Source of the DNA: Owenweeksia sp048267305
GTDB lineage: Bacteria; Bacteroidota; Bacteroidia; Flavobacteriales; Schleiferiaceae
NCBI GenBank assembly: GCA_048267305.1
Contig: JBLWXT010000022.1
Coordinates: forward strand, 1-64,000
Length of the DNA: 64,000 bases
Direction of reading: 5' to 3'
The notes under the pieces were generated by a model, which worked only from the letters and a program-made list of their open reading frames with translations, was not told where the DNA came from and did no database searches. Shown piece after piece: positions 35,825 through 44,623 of this stretch; positions within the stretch are counted from its first letter, which is position 1; every line of letters begins with the position of its first letter. The translations under genes were made by a program, and so were the position numbers.

Positions 35825-37131
35825 TGTTTATCCGGAGAAGGTTTGTGAGGTTTGGGATTTCGGTTTTTGCCTTGGAATTTACGTTTCTGTCCGCCACCAC
35901 CTTGGGCTCCACCTTTATTCGATCCACCGCTGTGATTACTCTTGTTAAATGGCTTTTTACCTCCGCGTCTTTTACCGGTACTTTCTCTCCACTCTGGCCC
36001 GGGGCCTAGTTTTTCTGGTGGCTGAAGTTTTTCCAGTTTCATTTCAATGAATTCTTCAATTCGCTGAAACTTATACATATCATCCTCATTCACCAAAGTG
36101 ATGGCCATACCTTTGGTTTCGGCTCTGGCAGTACGCCCAATACGGTGTACATAATCCTCAGGGTCATTGGGAGCATCGTAGTTTATAACCAGGTTGATAT
36201 CCTTAATGTCTATACCTCGGCTCAGTACATCTGTGGCAACTACAATACGGGTTGTACGTGCTTTAAAAGACAGTATTACGCGTTCGCGCACATCCTGCTC
36301 ATAATCGGAGGAAACACCCTCCACACTATAATTACGTGCCTTGAGTGCACGGGTTAGTTGCTCTACTTTTCGCTTGGTGGAGCAAAAAATAATGATGCTC
36401 TTAAAGTTATCCTTATCGGATAAAATCTCTTTTACAAGAGGAGTTTTTTGATCCTCCCGAACCATATAAACTTTTTGGGTAACTCCGGCTGCGGGCTTTG
36501 AGACCGCAAGATTTACCTCTTTGGGGTCATTGAGAATTTCCTTGGCAAGCTTCCTGATTTTAGGCGCCATGGTAGCGCTAAACATCAGGCTCTGTCTGTT
36601 GGGAGGTAATTTGCCAATGATTTTTACGATGTCATCGTAAAAACCAATGTCCAACATACGGTCTGCCTCATCTAATATTAAATGCTTTACGGTGCTAAAA
36701 TCCACATAATCATTCATCATGTGCGACATCAGCCTGCCGGGCGTGGCAATAAGAATGTTGGTGCCATTGGTAAAAGCACGTCTTTCAGCTTCCCAACTTA
36801 TGCCATCTCCACCACCATATATGGCAAAGGAGCTGGTATGGGTAAAATAGGCTAAACCTTGTATTTGCTGATCAATTTGCATGGCCAGTTCTCTTGTGGG
36901 AACTATTACCAGGGTATTGGTGCCTTTGGTTTTCTCTTCCGATATTTTGTGTAAAATAGGTAGAATAAAGGCGGCTGTTTTACCGGTTCCGGTTTGGGCA
37001 CAGCCAATCATATCGTGGCCCTTCATTATTTCAGGAATTGCTTTCTCCTGAATCTCAGTGGCCTTTTCAAAATTCATATAGCCAATGGCTTCTAATAAAT
37101 CCTTGTTAAGGCCGAATTCGTCAAACTTCAT
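35821..37131 (-). CDS. DEAD-box ATP-dependent RNA helicase
   Basis: A 436-residue helicase with all the expected motifs: Q motif (FNKATEIQEKAIP-like, residue 20-30), Walker A CAQTGTGKTAA, DEAD in LDEADRM, SAT in MFSATMAPK, and HRIGRTAR. The C-terminal tail (after about 375) is glycine- and lysine-rich (GGSNKGGAQGGGGQKRKFQGKN), as in the RhlE group acting on ribosomal or messenger RNA. Overlaps the sulfotransferase start by 4 bases. Monocistronic promoter region lies before 37131. Confidence 0.93.
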   Translation of the reverse strand: MKFDEFGLNKDLLEAIGYMNFEKATEIQEKAIPEIMKGHDMIGCAQTGTGKTAAFILPILHKISEEKTKGTNTLVIVPTRELAMQIDQQIQGLAYFTHTSSFAIYGGGDGISWEAERRAFTNGTNILIATPGRLMSHMMNDYVDFSTVKHLILDEADRMLDIGFYDDIVKIIGKLPPNRQSLMFSATMAPKIRKLAKEILNDPKEVNLAVSKPAAGVTQKVYMVREDQKTPLVKEILSDKDNFKSIIIFCSTKRKVEQLTRALKARNYSVEGVSSDYEQDVRERVILSFKARTTRIVVATDVLSRGIDIKDINLVINYDAPNDPEDYVHRIGRTARAETKGMAITLVNEDDMYKFQRIEEFIEMKLEKLQPPEKLGPGPEWRESTGKRRGGKKPFNKSNHSGGSNKGGAQGGGGQKRKFQGKNRNPKPHKPSPDKQ

Positions 37132-37271
37132 AAATCGTATCTATTGAAATCGCGCAAAAGATTATTCGCACGTAAGTGTAGTTGTTCATAAAGCGGTAAA
37201 TATAAGCACTTTGTTGATATTTGGGTTTGGATCGGAAATTCTAATTTGCAAGGAATATTGAAAATGTAAGT

Positions 37272-38132
37272 TTGACAGCATCAAAGGAAATATGGTTGGA
37301 GGCTATGGATGGGGCCAAATTAGCTGCCACATTGTATGAAACCGAAAAAGGCAAAACCAAGCCAATCATAATAATTGCTGGCGCTACTGCAGCTCCGCAA
37401 ATCTATTATGCAAGGTTTGCCGCCTATGCGGCTTCCGAAGGTTATAACGTTTTAACCTTTGATTATAGAGGAGTGGGTAAATCACTCTATACGACACTAA
37501 AAAACTCAAGGGCCAAAATGACCGATTGGGGCATTTATGACCTTAGTGCGGCTATTGATTGGGCCAAAAAAAATGGCCATCGGAATATTCATCTTTTAGG
37601 TCATAGTGTGGCAGGGCAGGTTTTTCCATTGGCCAGAAATGCCTTTCGGATAAAGTCAGCCTATTTTGTGGCAAGCCAAACTGCCGCACAGCGCTATTGG
37701 CGCGGGCTGGAGAAATTTAAAGTGTGGGTTTTCTGGCATATTCTTATTCCTGTGCTTACGCGGATTTATGGCTACCTGCCTGGGTGGAGTATGGGTGGAA
37801 AAGTGGGTATACCGAGCACTGTAGCCTGGGAGTGGCGCAGCTGGGGCAAACATCCACTTGGAGTTTTGCAGGGCATAAAGTTGCGTAAAGAGGCTTTTGC
37901 GGACATTAATATTCCGGTACACTTTATTAGCCTTCAACATGATAGAACCCTTGCTCCCCAAAGGGCGGTAAAGGTTCTCCAATCGCAATATGCCGGTGCA
38001 ACTAGCAGTCACGAACATCTTATGGCTAAGGATTACAATACCAAAAAGCTAAATCACTTCGACTTTTTTAGAGGTAAGCAGAAGGAGGCCCTGTGGGCAA
38101 AACCCCTGCAGTTTTTTGACGGGCAACAGTAA
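37272..38132 (+). CDS. alpha/beta hydrolase
   Basis: A 286-residue hydrolase with nucleophile Ser112 in LLGHSVAGQ, oxyanion region IIAGATAAPQ, and probable catalytic His in NHFDFFRG near the end. Similar proteins are annotated as serine aminopeptidase S33-type or YbfF-like esterases. The start is TTG at 37272: the nearby ATG (37264) runs straight into a stop, and the first in-frame ATG is at codon 12. A zinc peptidase gene follows 56 bases later. Confidence 0.8.
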   Translation: MTASKEIWLEAMDGAKLAATLYETEKGKTKPIIIIAGATAAPQIYYARFAAYAASEGYNVLTFDYRGVGKSLYTTLKNSRAKMTDWGIYDLSAAIDWAKKNGHRNIHLLGHSVAGQVFPLARNAFRIKSAYFVASQTAAQRYWRGLEKFKVWVFWHILIPVLTRIYGYLPGWSMGGKVGIPSTVAWEWRSWGKHPLGVLQGIKLRKEAFADINIPVHFISLQHDRTLAPQRAVKVLQSQYAGATSSHEHLMAKDYNTKKLNHFDFFRGKQKEALWAKPLQFFDGQQ

Positions 38133-38188
38133 TTTGAGCCTAATATGAAAAGGAACTATTACATTGCCTAACTTAAAAATTCTAAAAG

Positions 38189-39028
38189 TTGATAGAGAGT
38201 TTACAGCAGTATGGTTGGTTACCTTTTGTGGTGGTAATGGTTGGTATGACCTACCTCTTGTTTGGTAATTTTTTTTTGAAGGTGAGCGGCAGCGGAAAAC
38301 GCCTTCCTACCATACGGTTCAGGCCTATTGACCTTAAGTATAAAGAGCCTTTAGCGGAACATTTTTTATATTATCAAAATCTGAGTGAGGAGAATAAAAA
38401 GCGATTTGAAACCCGTGTGCAAGCCTTTATTGATGGCAATGAATTTATTGCGCGTGGCTACACTCATATCACAGATGAGATGAAGGCCTTAATTGCAGCT
38501 TCGGCCATTCAACTCACTTTTGGTTTTAACCATTTGAATTTTGAGCATTTTGCGAAAATCCTGATTTACCCGGATGACTATTATTCACGCATTACCAGAA
38601 AGTATCATGCTGGTGAAGTAAACATGCGGGGTATAGTAGTGCTCTCCTGGCGCAATTTTGTGGAGGGATATAAGGATCATACAGACGGTAAAAACCTGGG
38701 GCTGCATGAAATGGCGCATGCCCTGCGATTGGAGAATGGTATTGAAAACGGAGAGTATGATTTTATAGATGCGGATGTGTTGAACCGATTTCATGAGCTG
38801 GGAGTGGCAGAAACGCGGCTAATCAAGCGCGGACAAACCCATTTTTTCAGGCATTATGCCGCTATGAATATGCACGAGTTTTTCTCAGTGGCCGTGGAAA
38901 ATTTCTTTGAACGTCCTCAGGAATTTATGGATTACCATCCGGAGCTTTATATGTGCCTCAGTGAATTGCTGAAACAGGATCCACTAAAGTTGATGCCTGT
39001 GCAAAGTCCCGATGTAGTTGGAGCCTAG
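38189..39028 (+). CDS. M90-type zinc peptidase (MtfA family)
   Basis: A 279-residue membrane-anchored protein: hydrophobic segment 10-30, then a soluble domain with the zinc motif GLHEMAHAL (H173, E174, H177) and a third ligand likely in HEFFSVAVENFF (E near 235). MtfA releases the DgsA repressor in enterobacteria, but here the anchor suggests an envelope role. TTG at 38189 is used because no ATG precedes the hydrophobic segment. The DUF4442 gene starts 53 bases later. Confidence 0.78.
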   Translation: MIESLQQYGWLPFVVVMVGMTYLLFGNFFLKVSGSGKRLPTIRFRPIDLKYKEPLAEHFLYYQNLSEENKKRFETRVQAFIDGNEFIARGYTHITDEMKALIAASAIQLTFGFNHLNFEHFAKILIYPDDYYSRITRKYHAGEVNMRGIVVLSWRNFVEGYKDHTDGKNLGLHEMAHALRLENGIENGEYDFIDADVLNRFHELGVAETRLIKRGQTHFFRHYAAMNMHEFFSVAVENFFERPQEFMDYHPELYMCLSELLKQDPLKLMPVQSPDVVGA

Positions 39029-39081
39029 CAGATGTTTAACACATCAAGCAGTACCGCTTTTAATAAAAACATTAGAAAACC

Positions 39082-39585
39082 ATGGATTTACCAAAACTGG
39101 CCAGAAAGGCCGCGCATAGTAAGTTTTACAGAAGGTTGCTGACGATGGGTCTCAACCGTATGGTGCCCTTTAATTATCCCCATAAGTTTAAGGTGGAGGA
39201 GATTAGCGATAATCACTTGCAAACCGTTCTGCCCTATATCAAGCGGAATCTCAACCACCTGAAGGGATTGCATGCCTGTGCCATGGCCACATTGGCAGAA
39301 GTAACTTCTGGATTTTTGCTTATCTCCAAACTAGATCCACGGAAGTACCGCCTTATCCTTAAAAAGCTGGAGATGGAATACCACTATCAGGCTAAAATGG
39401 AGGCTTGGGCCAGATTTGAAATCTCTGAAGAATGGATGCAGGATAATATTATTAATCCACTGCAGCAGGAGGGAGTGGTGCTGCTGCCCTGTACGATTGA
39501 AATTTACGATAGGGACAACAATCACCTGGCTACTGGTATTGCTCACTGGCAAATAAAAGACTGGAAAGGGGTGAAGACGAAGTGA
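39082..39585 (+). CDS. DUF4442 hotdog-fold thioesterase-like protein
   Basis: A 167-residue protein with a single hotdog-like domain: NYPHKFKVEEISDNHLQTVLPYIKRNLNHLKGLHACAMATLAEVTSGFLL, then KKLEMEYHYQAKMEAWARFE and GVVLLPCTIEIYDRDNNHLATGIAHWQIK. The GLHACAMATLAEVTSG helix is the usual catalytic turn of this group (compare YiiD and PaaI-like families). Substrate presumably an acyl-CoA or acyl-ACP. Convergent with the type IX-sorted protein downstream. Confidence 0.75.
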   Translation: MDLPKLARKAAHSKFYRRLLTMGLNRMVPFNYPHKFKVEEISDNHLQTVLPYIKRNLNHLKGLHACAMATLAEVTSGFLLISKLDPRKYRLILKKLEMEYHYQAKMEAWARFEISEEWMQDNIINPLQQEGVVLLPCTIEIYDRDNNHLATGIAHWQIKDWKGVKTK

Positions 39586-39626
39586 TCCATTCTGGATTTA
39601 AATATTCGAGTATTTGAAGATTGAAA

Positions 39627-39640
39627 CCTCAATTTTGAGG
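39627..39640. terminator. short hairpin between convergent genes
   Basis: CCTCAA and TTGAGG flank TT, followed by AGTTATTTT on the plus strand. It sits between two convergent stops and could serve as a weak bidirectional terminator. Confidence 0.35.
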
Positions 39641-39642
39641 AG

Positions 39643-40227
39643 TTATTTTACCTGAAACCTATCTATAATCACTTTATTTTCAAACTGAGCTTTGTAATAG
39701 TAAACTCCTGTGGGCCAATCAGAAATATTGAGTTGAGTGAGATTTTCAGGTTTTTGAAGGGTTTCAATCATATTTCCTTTTCCGTCAATTATTTCAATAG
39801 TCAACAGATTATTTTGCGGGCTGTGTACTATGTTCAACATTTCGCTGACCGGGATGGGATAAATACTCAAACCTTCATCTGGCGGTATAAGTACCTTCTT
39901 TATTTGAGTGCGGTCGGTAATAATCACAATTCTATAATAATACACAATCCCGGTAATGGGCGGATTGTCCATATAACTATAAACCTTGCTGGAGTCATCA
40001 TCACCACAAATACCTGCATACGTGAATATCTCTTTTAGATTAAGGGAATCCGTTCCTCTCCACACTTGTACATCCTGGCAGGTGTTTCCAGCTTTTACCG
40101 TCCAAGAAACCAAAGCGCTGCTGCCCGAGTTGGAAAGCGAAAAATCAAGATAGGGAATACCCTCATCCTGAGCCACGGCAGTAAAACCGAAGGTCAGTAA
40201 AAAAAATATTTTCATCAAAATTTTCAT
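39643..40227 (-). CDS. small type IX-secreted protein
   Basis: A 194-residue exported protein: signal peptide (MKILMKIFFLLTFGFTAVAQ), a fibronectin-like beta domain (IVSWTVKAGNTCQDVQVWRG...YYYRIVIITDRTQIKKVLIPPDE) and a C-terminal sorting domain from about residue 125 (SIYPIPVSEMLNIVHS ... LPTGVYYYKAQFENKVIIDRFQVK-like). The sorting domain implies export by type IX secretion. No enzyme motif; probably structural or adhesive. Convergent with the DUF4442 gene. Confidence 0.78.
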   Translation of the reverse strand: MKILMKIFFLLTFGFTAVAQDEGIPYLDFSLSNSGSSALVSWTVKAGNTCQDVQVWRGTDSLNLKEIFTYAGICGDDDSSKVYSYMDNPPITGIVYYYRIVIITDRTQIKKVLIPPDEGLSIYPIPVSEMLNIVHSPQNNLLTIEIIDGKGNMIETLQKPENLTQLNISDWPTGVYYYKAQFENKVIIDRFQVK

Positions 40228-40382
40228 ATCGGCAATAAACTAAAATTCAACTGATTACAATGGCATATTAGCGACATTTTAAACCTTTCAATTAGCATTT
40301 GAGGGAAAATATTTTTTCTCATCCCTGAACAATATAGGCGCTTTCCTACTTATAGAGGGTGTAATCAAATTAAATATACAAG

Positions 40383-40568
40383 ATGGACAAGTTAGAGATT
40401 AAAGGAAACTGGAACGAGGCAAAAGGTAAACTGAAACAAAAGTATGGTGAGCTTACCGATGATGACCTTACTTACGCAGAGGGAAAAGAAGACGAACTTT
40501 TGGGTCGTATCCAGAAAAAGACGGGACAAACTCGTGATGAAGTGAAGAAAATGATTGCTGAATTATAG
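40383..40568 (+). CDS. CsbD family stress protein
   Basis: A 61-residue charged protein, MDKLEIKGNWNEAKGKLKQKYGELTDDDLTYAEGKEDELLGRIQKKTG, a textbook CsbD sequence. These are abundant general-stress proteins of unknown molecular function. The lipocalin gene starts 8 bases after the stop, so they are one operon. A lack of nearby regulator fits stress-sigma-type control. Confidence 0.92.
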   Translation: MDKLEIKGNWNEAKGKLKQKYGELTDDDLTYAEGKEDELLGRIQKKTGQTRDEVKKMIAEL

Positions 40569-40576
40569 TCGCGAAA

Positions 40577-41095
40577 ATGAACTTCAGTCGAGTAATAACT
40601 CTAATGGCAGGTCTACTTTTACTAGTGGCCTGCCATTCTACTTCACGTCCGCTTGAAACCGTTAAGAATGTAGAATTGAAAAAGTATGAAGGAACCTGGT
40701 ATGATATAGCACATCTTCCGCAAAAATTTCAGGAAGGTTGCTCTTGCGTTACTGCCAATTATCAGCAGGTGGAAGATTATGTACAGGTTATAAATACCTG
40801 TCTGCGAGAAGGTAAAATGGACTCTATTACTGGAAAGGCCTTTCCGGTAAAGGGTTCAGATAACTCAAAACTTAAAGTGCAGTTTTTTTGGCCCTTTAAG
40901 GGTGATTATCAAATAATTGCTCTTGATGAGGATTACTCGACTGCCTTAGTAGGTACGCCAGATAGGGAATCTCTTTGGTTGTTGAGCAGAACGGTAAAAC
41001 CCACTGCCAATACGGTAAAGGAATATTTAAACAAGGCTGAGGAGCTTGGTTTTGACACCTCCCAAATGATTTATACCGATCAGAGCTGTAATTAA
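40577..41095 (+). CDS. blc: bacterial lipocalin (Blc-like outer-membrane lipoprotein)
   Basis: A 172-residue lipoprotein: signal with lipobox LLLVAC (Cys19), then the lipocalin signature KKYEGTWYDIAHLPQKFQEGCSC and a WPFKGDYQIIALDEDYSTALVGTPDRESLWLLSR strand region, ending YTDQSCN. Blc proteins bind lysophospholipids at the outer membrane during stress. It lies between CsbD (8 bases) and the topoisomerase IB gene (24 bases). Confidence 0.87.
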   Translation: MNFSRVITLMAGLLLLVACHSTSRPLETVKNVELKKYEGTWYDIAHLPQKFQEGCSCVTANYQQVEDYVQVINTCLREGKMDSITGKAFPVKGSDNSKLKVQFFWPFKGDYQIIALDEDYSTALVGTPDRESLWLLSRTVKPTANTVKEYLNKAEELGFDTSQMIYTDQSCN

Positions 41096-41119
41096 AATTT
41101 ATGTGGCCACGCACAAAAT

Positions 41120-42175
41120 TTGAGAATTTATGTTCTTATACCCGATCAATATTACAGCCAAATGGAAACGGAAATACCCGGACATTTAAAGGAAACCCAT
41201 CCTGATGACTTTAAGATTAGCCGAAAAAAGTGGGGCAGGGGCTATCGCTATTTTAATGGTAATAGCCAGGATTTAAAAAACGATAAGATTCTGGATATTG
41301 TGCAGGATTTTGCCGTGCCTAATACCTGGACAGATGTTACCCTAAGCGATAAACCCAATACCTACATTTTGGCTCGTGGTTATGATGGTTCCGGGAAATT
41401 ACAATACCTCTATCATCCGGATTATCTGGCCTACCGCAATGATCAAAAGTTTGATGAGTTGCTGGAATTTGGCCATGCACTGCCGCGAATCAGAAGGCGC
41501 CTGCGTAAGGATTTAAGTCAGGAAGAATGGGATGAAAACAAACTGCTGGCCCTTATAGTAAAGATTTTAGATAAGTACCATTTGCGTATAGGCAGTAGGG
41601 TTTATGCCAAGAAGAATCAATCGTATGGGCTTACCACACTGCGCAAAAAGCATCTGATAGAGGAAGAAGACGATACATTCACTTTTGAGTTTATGGGTAA
41701 GAGCGGCCAAAACCGAAGCATAAGCCTTACGGACAGTAGTTTGGTGAAATTAATTGAGGAGGTGGCCGAGTTCCCCGGATGGGAGCTGTTCTCGTTTAAA
41801 ACGAATAACGGTAAATTTTCAGCCAATGCTGGTAAAGTGAACAACTACATTCGTAAGATTTCAGGTGGTGATTTTAGCGCCCGCGATTTTAGAACCTGGG
41901 CCGGCACTGTACTTAGCGTGAAGTACCTCCCCAAGGCTCAAAAAATTGTAGAAAAAAATACTAAGCGTAAACTGGGTAGTACCCTTGTAGAACTGGTTTC
42001 AGAAAAACTGGGAAATACCACAGCCATCTGTAAAGATTACTACATACACCCCGAAGTGTTAAAACAAGCCATTAAGGAAGACTTTAATGCCGAGCCCTGC
42101 GATGAACGCTTCATTAAAAAAAGCCTATACCGCAAGCACGAATGCCGAACTATGGAAATTTTAACCTCACTGTAG
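41120..42175 (+). CDS. type IB DNA topoisomerase (poxvirus-type)
   Basis: A 351-residue enzyme with the topoisomerase IB pattern: RIGSRVYAKKNQSYGLTTLRKKHL (156-179), the catalytic Lys in EFMGKSGQ (Lys194), Arg in SARDFRTWAGT (Arg258) and the active Tyr in CKDYYIHPEVL (Y308, the one before IHP). It relaxes supercoils by a covalent 3'-phosphotyrosine. The only upstream ATG is out of frame, so I take TTG at 41120; a Met at codon 16 is the alternative. The CsbD-Blc-TopIB run suggests a stress operon. Confidence 0.9.
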   Translation: MRIYVLIPDQYYSQMETEIPGHLKETHPDDFKISRKKWGRGYRYFNGNSQDLKNDKILDIVQDFAVPNTWTDVTLSDKPNTYILARGYDGSGKLQYLYHPDYLAYRNDQKFDELLEFGHALPRIRRRLRKDLSQEEWDENKLLALIVKILDKYHLRIGSRVYAKKNQSYGLTTLRKKHLIEEEDDTFTFEFMGKSGQNRSISLTDSSLVKLIEEVAEFPGWELFSFKTNNGKFSANAGKVNNYIRKISGGDFSARDFRTWAGTVLSVKYLPKAQKIVEKNTKRKLGSTLVELVSEKLGNTTAICKDYYIHPEVLKQAIKEDFNAEPCDERFIKKSLYRKHECRTMEILTSL

Positions 42176-42189
42176 GGCTAAGCTCAAGC

Positions 42190-42744
42190 TTACTTTGTTG
42201 TCTCTCCATCCATCTCAGTTAGCACTTCGTCAACGGGTTCCCAAAGCTCCAGTTTGTTGCCTTCCAAATCCATAACATGTACAAACTTGCCGTAGTCGTA
42301 AGTTTCAATACTATCCAATACGGTAACGCCTGCTGCCTTTAGTTTTTTAACCAGGCCTTCAATATTCTGTACCCTGTAGTTTATCATAAACTCCTTTTCT
42401 GAAGGGGCAAAATACTTAGTGTCTTCATCAAAAGGACTCCATTGCAGTGTGTTTATCTCTTCGGGTTTATCCAGATTTCTCGATTCAAAAGAGGAGCCGT
42501 AGTCATTTGTGGAAAGGCCCAGGTTTTTGCTATACCACTCTCTTGTGGCCTTGGGGTCTTTTGATCTGAAGAAGATCCCGCCTATGCCGGTAACCTTTGG
42601 TGTTGTATCTCTCATAATATCTGTTTTTGGAATTGTATCAGTAATTGCGTTGTCAGTGTTTGTTTCATCATGTGTGGATTCCACAGGGCCGCTACAGGCC
42701 GTAATGCTAAACAGGGTAATCATTACTATGGTTATATTTTTCAT
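42190..42744 (-). CDS. lipoprotein with VOC (glyoxalase-like) domain
   Basis: A 184-residue protein with a lipoprotein signal (MKNITIVMITLFSITAC, Cys17), a low-complexity linker (to about 48) and one VOC domain (GIGGIFFRSKDPKATREWYSKNLGLST ... VHVMDLEGNKLELWEPVDE). A Glu in KLELWEP and His in KFVHVMD could bind metal. Periplasmic or outer-membrane location for a VOC protein is unusual, and it may bind or modify a small molecule. Convergent with the topoisomerase gene. Confidence 0.75.
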   Translation of the reverse strand: MKNITIVMITLFSITACSGPVESTHDETNTDNAITDTIPKTDIMRDTTPKVTGIGGIFFRSKDPKATREWYSKNLGLSTNDYGSSFESRNLDKPEEINTLQWSPFDEDTKYFAPSEKEFMINYRVQNIEGLVKKLKAAGVTVLDSIETYDYGKFVHVMDLEGNKLELWEPVDEVLTEMDGETTK

Positions 42745-42902
42745 GATGGAGGCTTTTTGAAGTAGATACTCGCATTAATACCTTGTAGTCTTTACTGATA
42801 GTGTGATCAGTGGAACCAAATTGAGCACAACATTAGAAAATTAAAAGCAATCAATGGGTAAGTAGATAAATGTGTGATTTGATTAATTCACTTTTTTGAA
42901 GA

Positions 42903-44570
42903 CTACTCCTTCCCAAACCACATATTTCTAACCCTACCGTTGGAGATGAGCAAGCCATCAACATTATCCATTTCATCGCGATGCACCTGCACCACCACCA
43001 AAGGCCAGTCGCCAACATACACATCCTTGTGCGAAAGCTTCATTGGGATTTCCCCATGTCGGGGATGGTAAAACGACACAGCGCCATCTTTAACAGAAAG
43101 CGTATAACTGCTTTCAACCTCGGGGCTGTAATAGGTGCCGCTATATTCGGCAAGTTCTTCTTGAGTTGGTTCCGCGATTTCAATCTTCTGAAAGTAACCT
43201 GTTAATTGACCTTCTTCTGAAATAGAAAACTGGCCAATTCCATTTTTTTCCTCAAACTGAACAGTGGCTAAACCATTAGGGTAGGGCATTTTAAAGGTGT
43301 TGGCAGCAATGGGTATAAGGTTGCTCTCGCGGTTTTCCGATCGGTGATAACGCAAGGTGTCGTTCTTCACATAAATCTTACGCCTCAGCTTTGCGCGATC
43401 ATTCCAATAGGTGCCTTCAAACTTTTTCAGGCTTTCGCCAGATAGCCTTATAGACTTGATTTTTGGTTCTTTAGATTCATCAACCGTAGGTTCCTTAATC
43501 AGCATTTTGGCAATTTTATTGGCATTGCCCTGTGGGCTTCCGCCCGAAAAATTGGTAAGCACCACTATGTTCAACTTTTCATTGGGGTAGGCAGCCGCAA
43601 ACGATCTAAAACCGCCTATTGCCCCACCATGCGAAATTCTCTTTTCGCCAAGATGTGTGTCCACCTCTACCCCAAAGGCATAGCTGTTGGGGGTTCCATC
43701 ATTAAAAGAGTCAAGGGTTTGCAGTTTTGCAAAGGCCGATTCCCAGCCCTTTTTTGGTGTGGAAAAATTGGCCAGCCATTTAAGCAAGTCATCTGTATTG
43801 GAGTGAATATTACCAGAGCCCGTATAGCCCCAATATTCAACCGCCCGCTCATAGGTGGTGCGTCCATAGTACGAAGTGGCATTATTAAGCACCACACGGT
43901 TATATTGATCTTCCACATACGTATTGGGCATTCCCAGCGCATCAAAAACATTTGACTTCATCCAGGCCGTAAACTTTTCATCAGTTATATTTTCAATAAT
44001 GGTTACCATGAGGATGTAGCCGGTGTTGCAATACAAATATTCTTCTCCGGGTTTAAAGTTCAGGTCCTTTTGTTTTAGGATGATTCTGTTGAGGTCCTCA
44101 TTGGTTCGGGCATCATCTCCGCGCCAGCCGCCAAGGGCAAACAGCGCATGCAGACTGCGTAAGCCACTGCTGTGGTGCAGAAGGTGACGAATGGTGATCT
44201 TCTCGCCAAAATCCGGAAATTCAGGAATGTACTTTCGGATGTCATCGTCAAAAGATAGTTTGCCTTGTTCCTCAAGCAATACAATGCCCATAGCCGTAAA
44301 CTGTTTGGAAATTGAAGCAATGTTGAAAATGGTACCCGTAGAATTTGGCACCAGATACTCCAAACTCGCTAAGCCAAAGGCTTTGGAGTACACCACTTTA
44401 TTGTCCTTCATCACCCCAATGGCACCTCCCGGGTGATTTGGAGTATTCCACTCCACAAACAGTTGATCTATTTTCTGAGAAACAGAATCGGGGAGTTGGG
44501 CGGTAATTGGGGTGAAGAAGGAAACTAAGAGAACTAAAACGGCTAAGGGTCTGATTTTCATAGCTGACAC
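42903..44570 (-). CDS. serine hydrolase of the beta-lactamase/DD-peptidase fold
   Basis: A 555-residue exported protein (signal to about residue 24). The catalytic domain has the SxxK motif ASISKQFTAMG (Ser86, Lys89), YCNTGY in place of YxN, and HGGAIGGFRS as the KTG-like third motif, which is the class C/AmpH-esterase pattern. After about residue 370 comes a lipocalin-like or DUF3471 region (LKKFEGTYWNDRAKLRRKIYV...ESSYTLSVKDGAVSFYHPRHG). It may act on peptidoglycan, D-amino-acid peptides or esters; whether it hydrolyses beta-lactams is open. The metallo-beta-lactamase-like gene lies upstream. Confidence 0.82.
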   Translation of the reverse strand: MSAMKIRPLAVLVLLVSFFTPITAQLPDSVSQKIDQLFVEWNTPNHPGGAIGVMKDNKVVYSKAFGLASLEYLVPNSTGTIFNIASISKQFTAMGIVLLEEQGKLSFDDDIRKYIPEFPDFGEKITIRHLLHHSSGLRSLHALFALGGWRGDDARTNEDLNRIILKQKDLNFKPGEEYLYCNTGYILMVTIIENITDEKFTAWMKSNVFDALGMPNTYVEDQYNRVVLNNATSYYGRTTYERAVEYWGYTGSGNIHSNTDDLLKWLANFSTPKKGWESAFAKLQTLDSFNDGTPNSYAFGVEVDTHLGEKRISHGGAIGGFRSFAAAYPNEKLNIVVLTNFSGGSPQGNANKIAKMLIKEPTVDESKEPKIKSIRLSGESLKKFEGTYWNDRAKLRRKIYVKNDTLRYHRSENRESNLIPIAANTFKMPYPNGLATVQFEEKNGIGQFSISEEGQLTGYFQKIEIAEPTQEELAEYSGTYYSPEVESSYTLSVKDGAVSFYHPRHGEIPMKLSHKDVYVGDWPLVVVQVHRDEMDNVDGLLISNGRVRNMWFGKE

Positions 44571-44623
44571 ATTTATTTAGGCAACAATAAGAATATCAGA
44601 TTTTATAGGCCGTCTATCGGTTG

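Noticed and set aside
42181..42192. Terminator between topoisomerase IB and the VOC lipoprotein gene
   Set aside because: Only a 5-bp stem without T-run; too weak to call.
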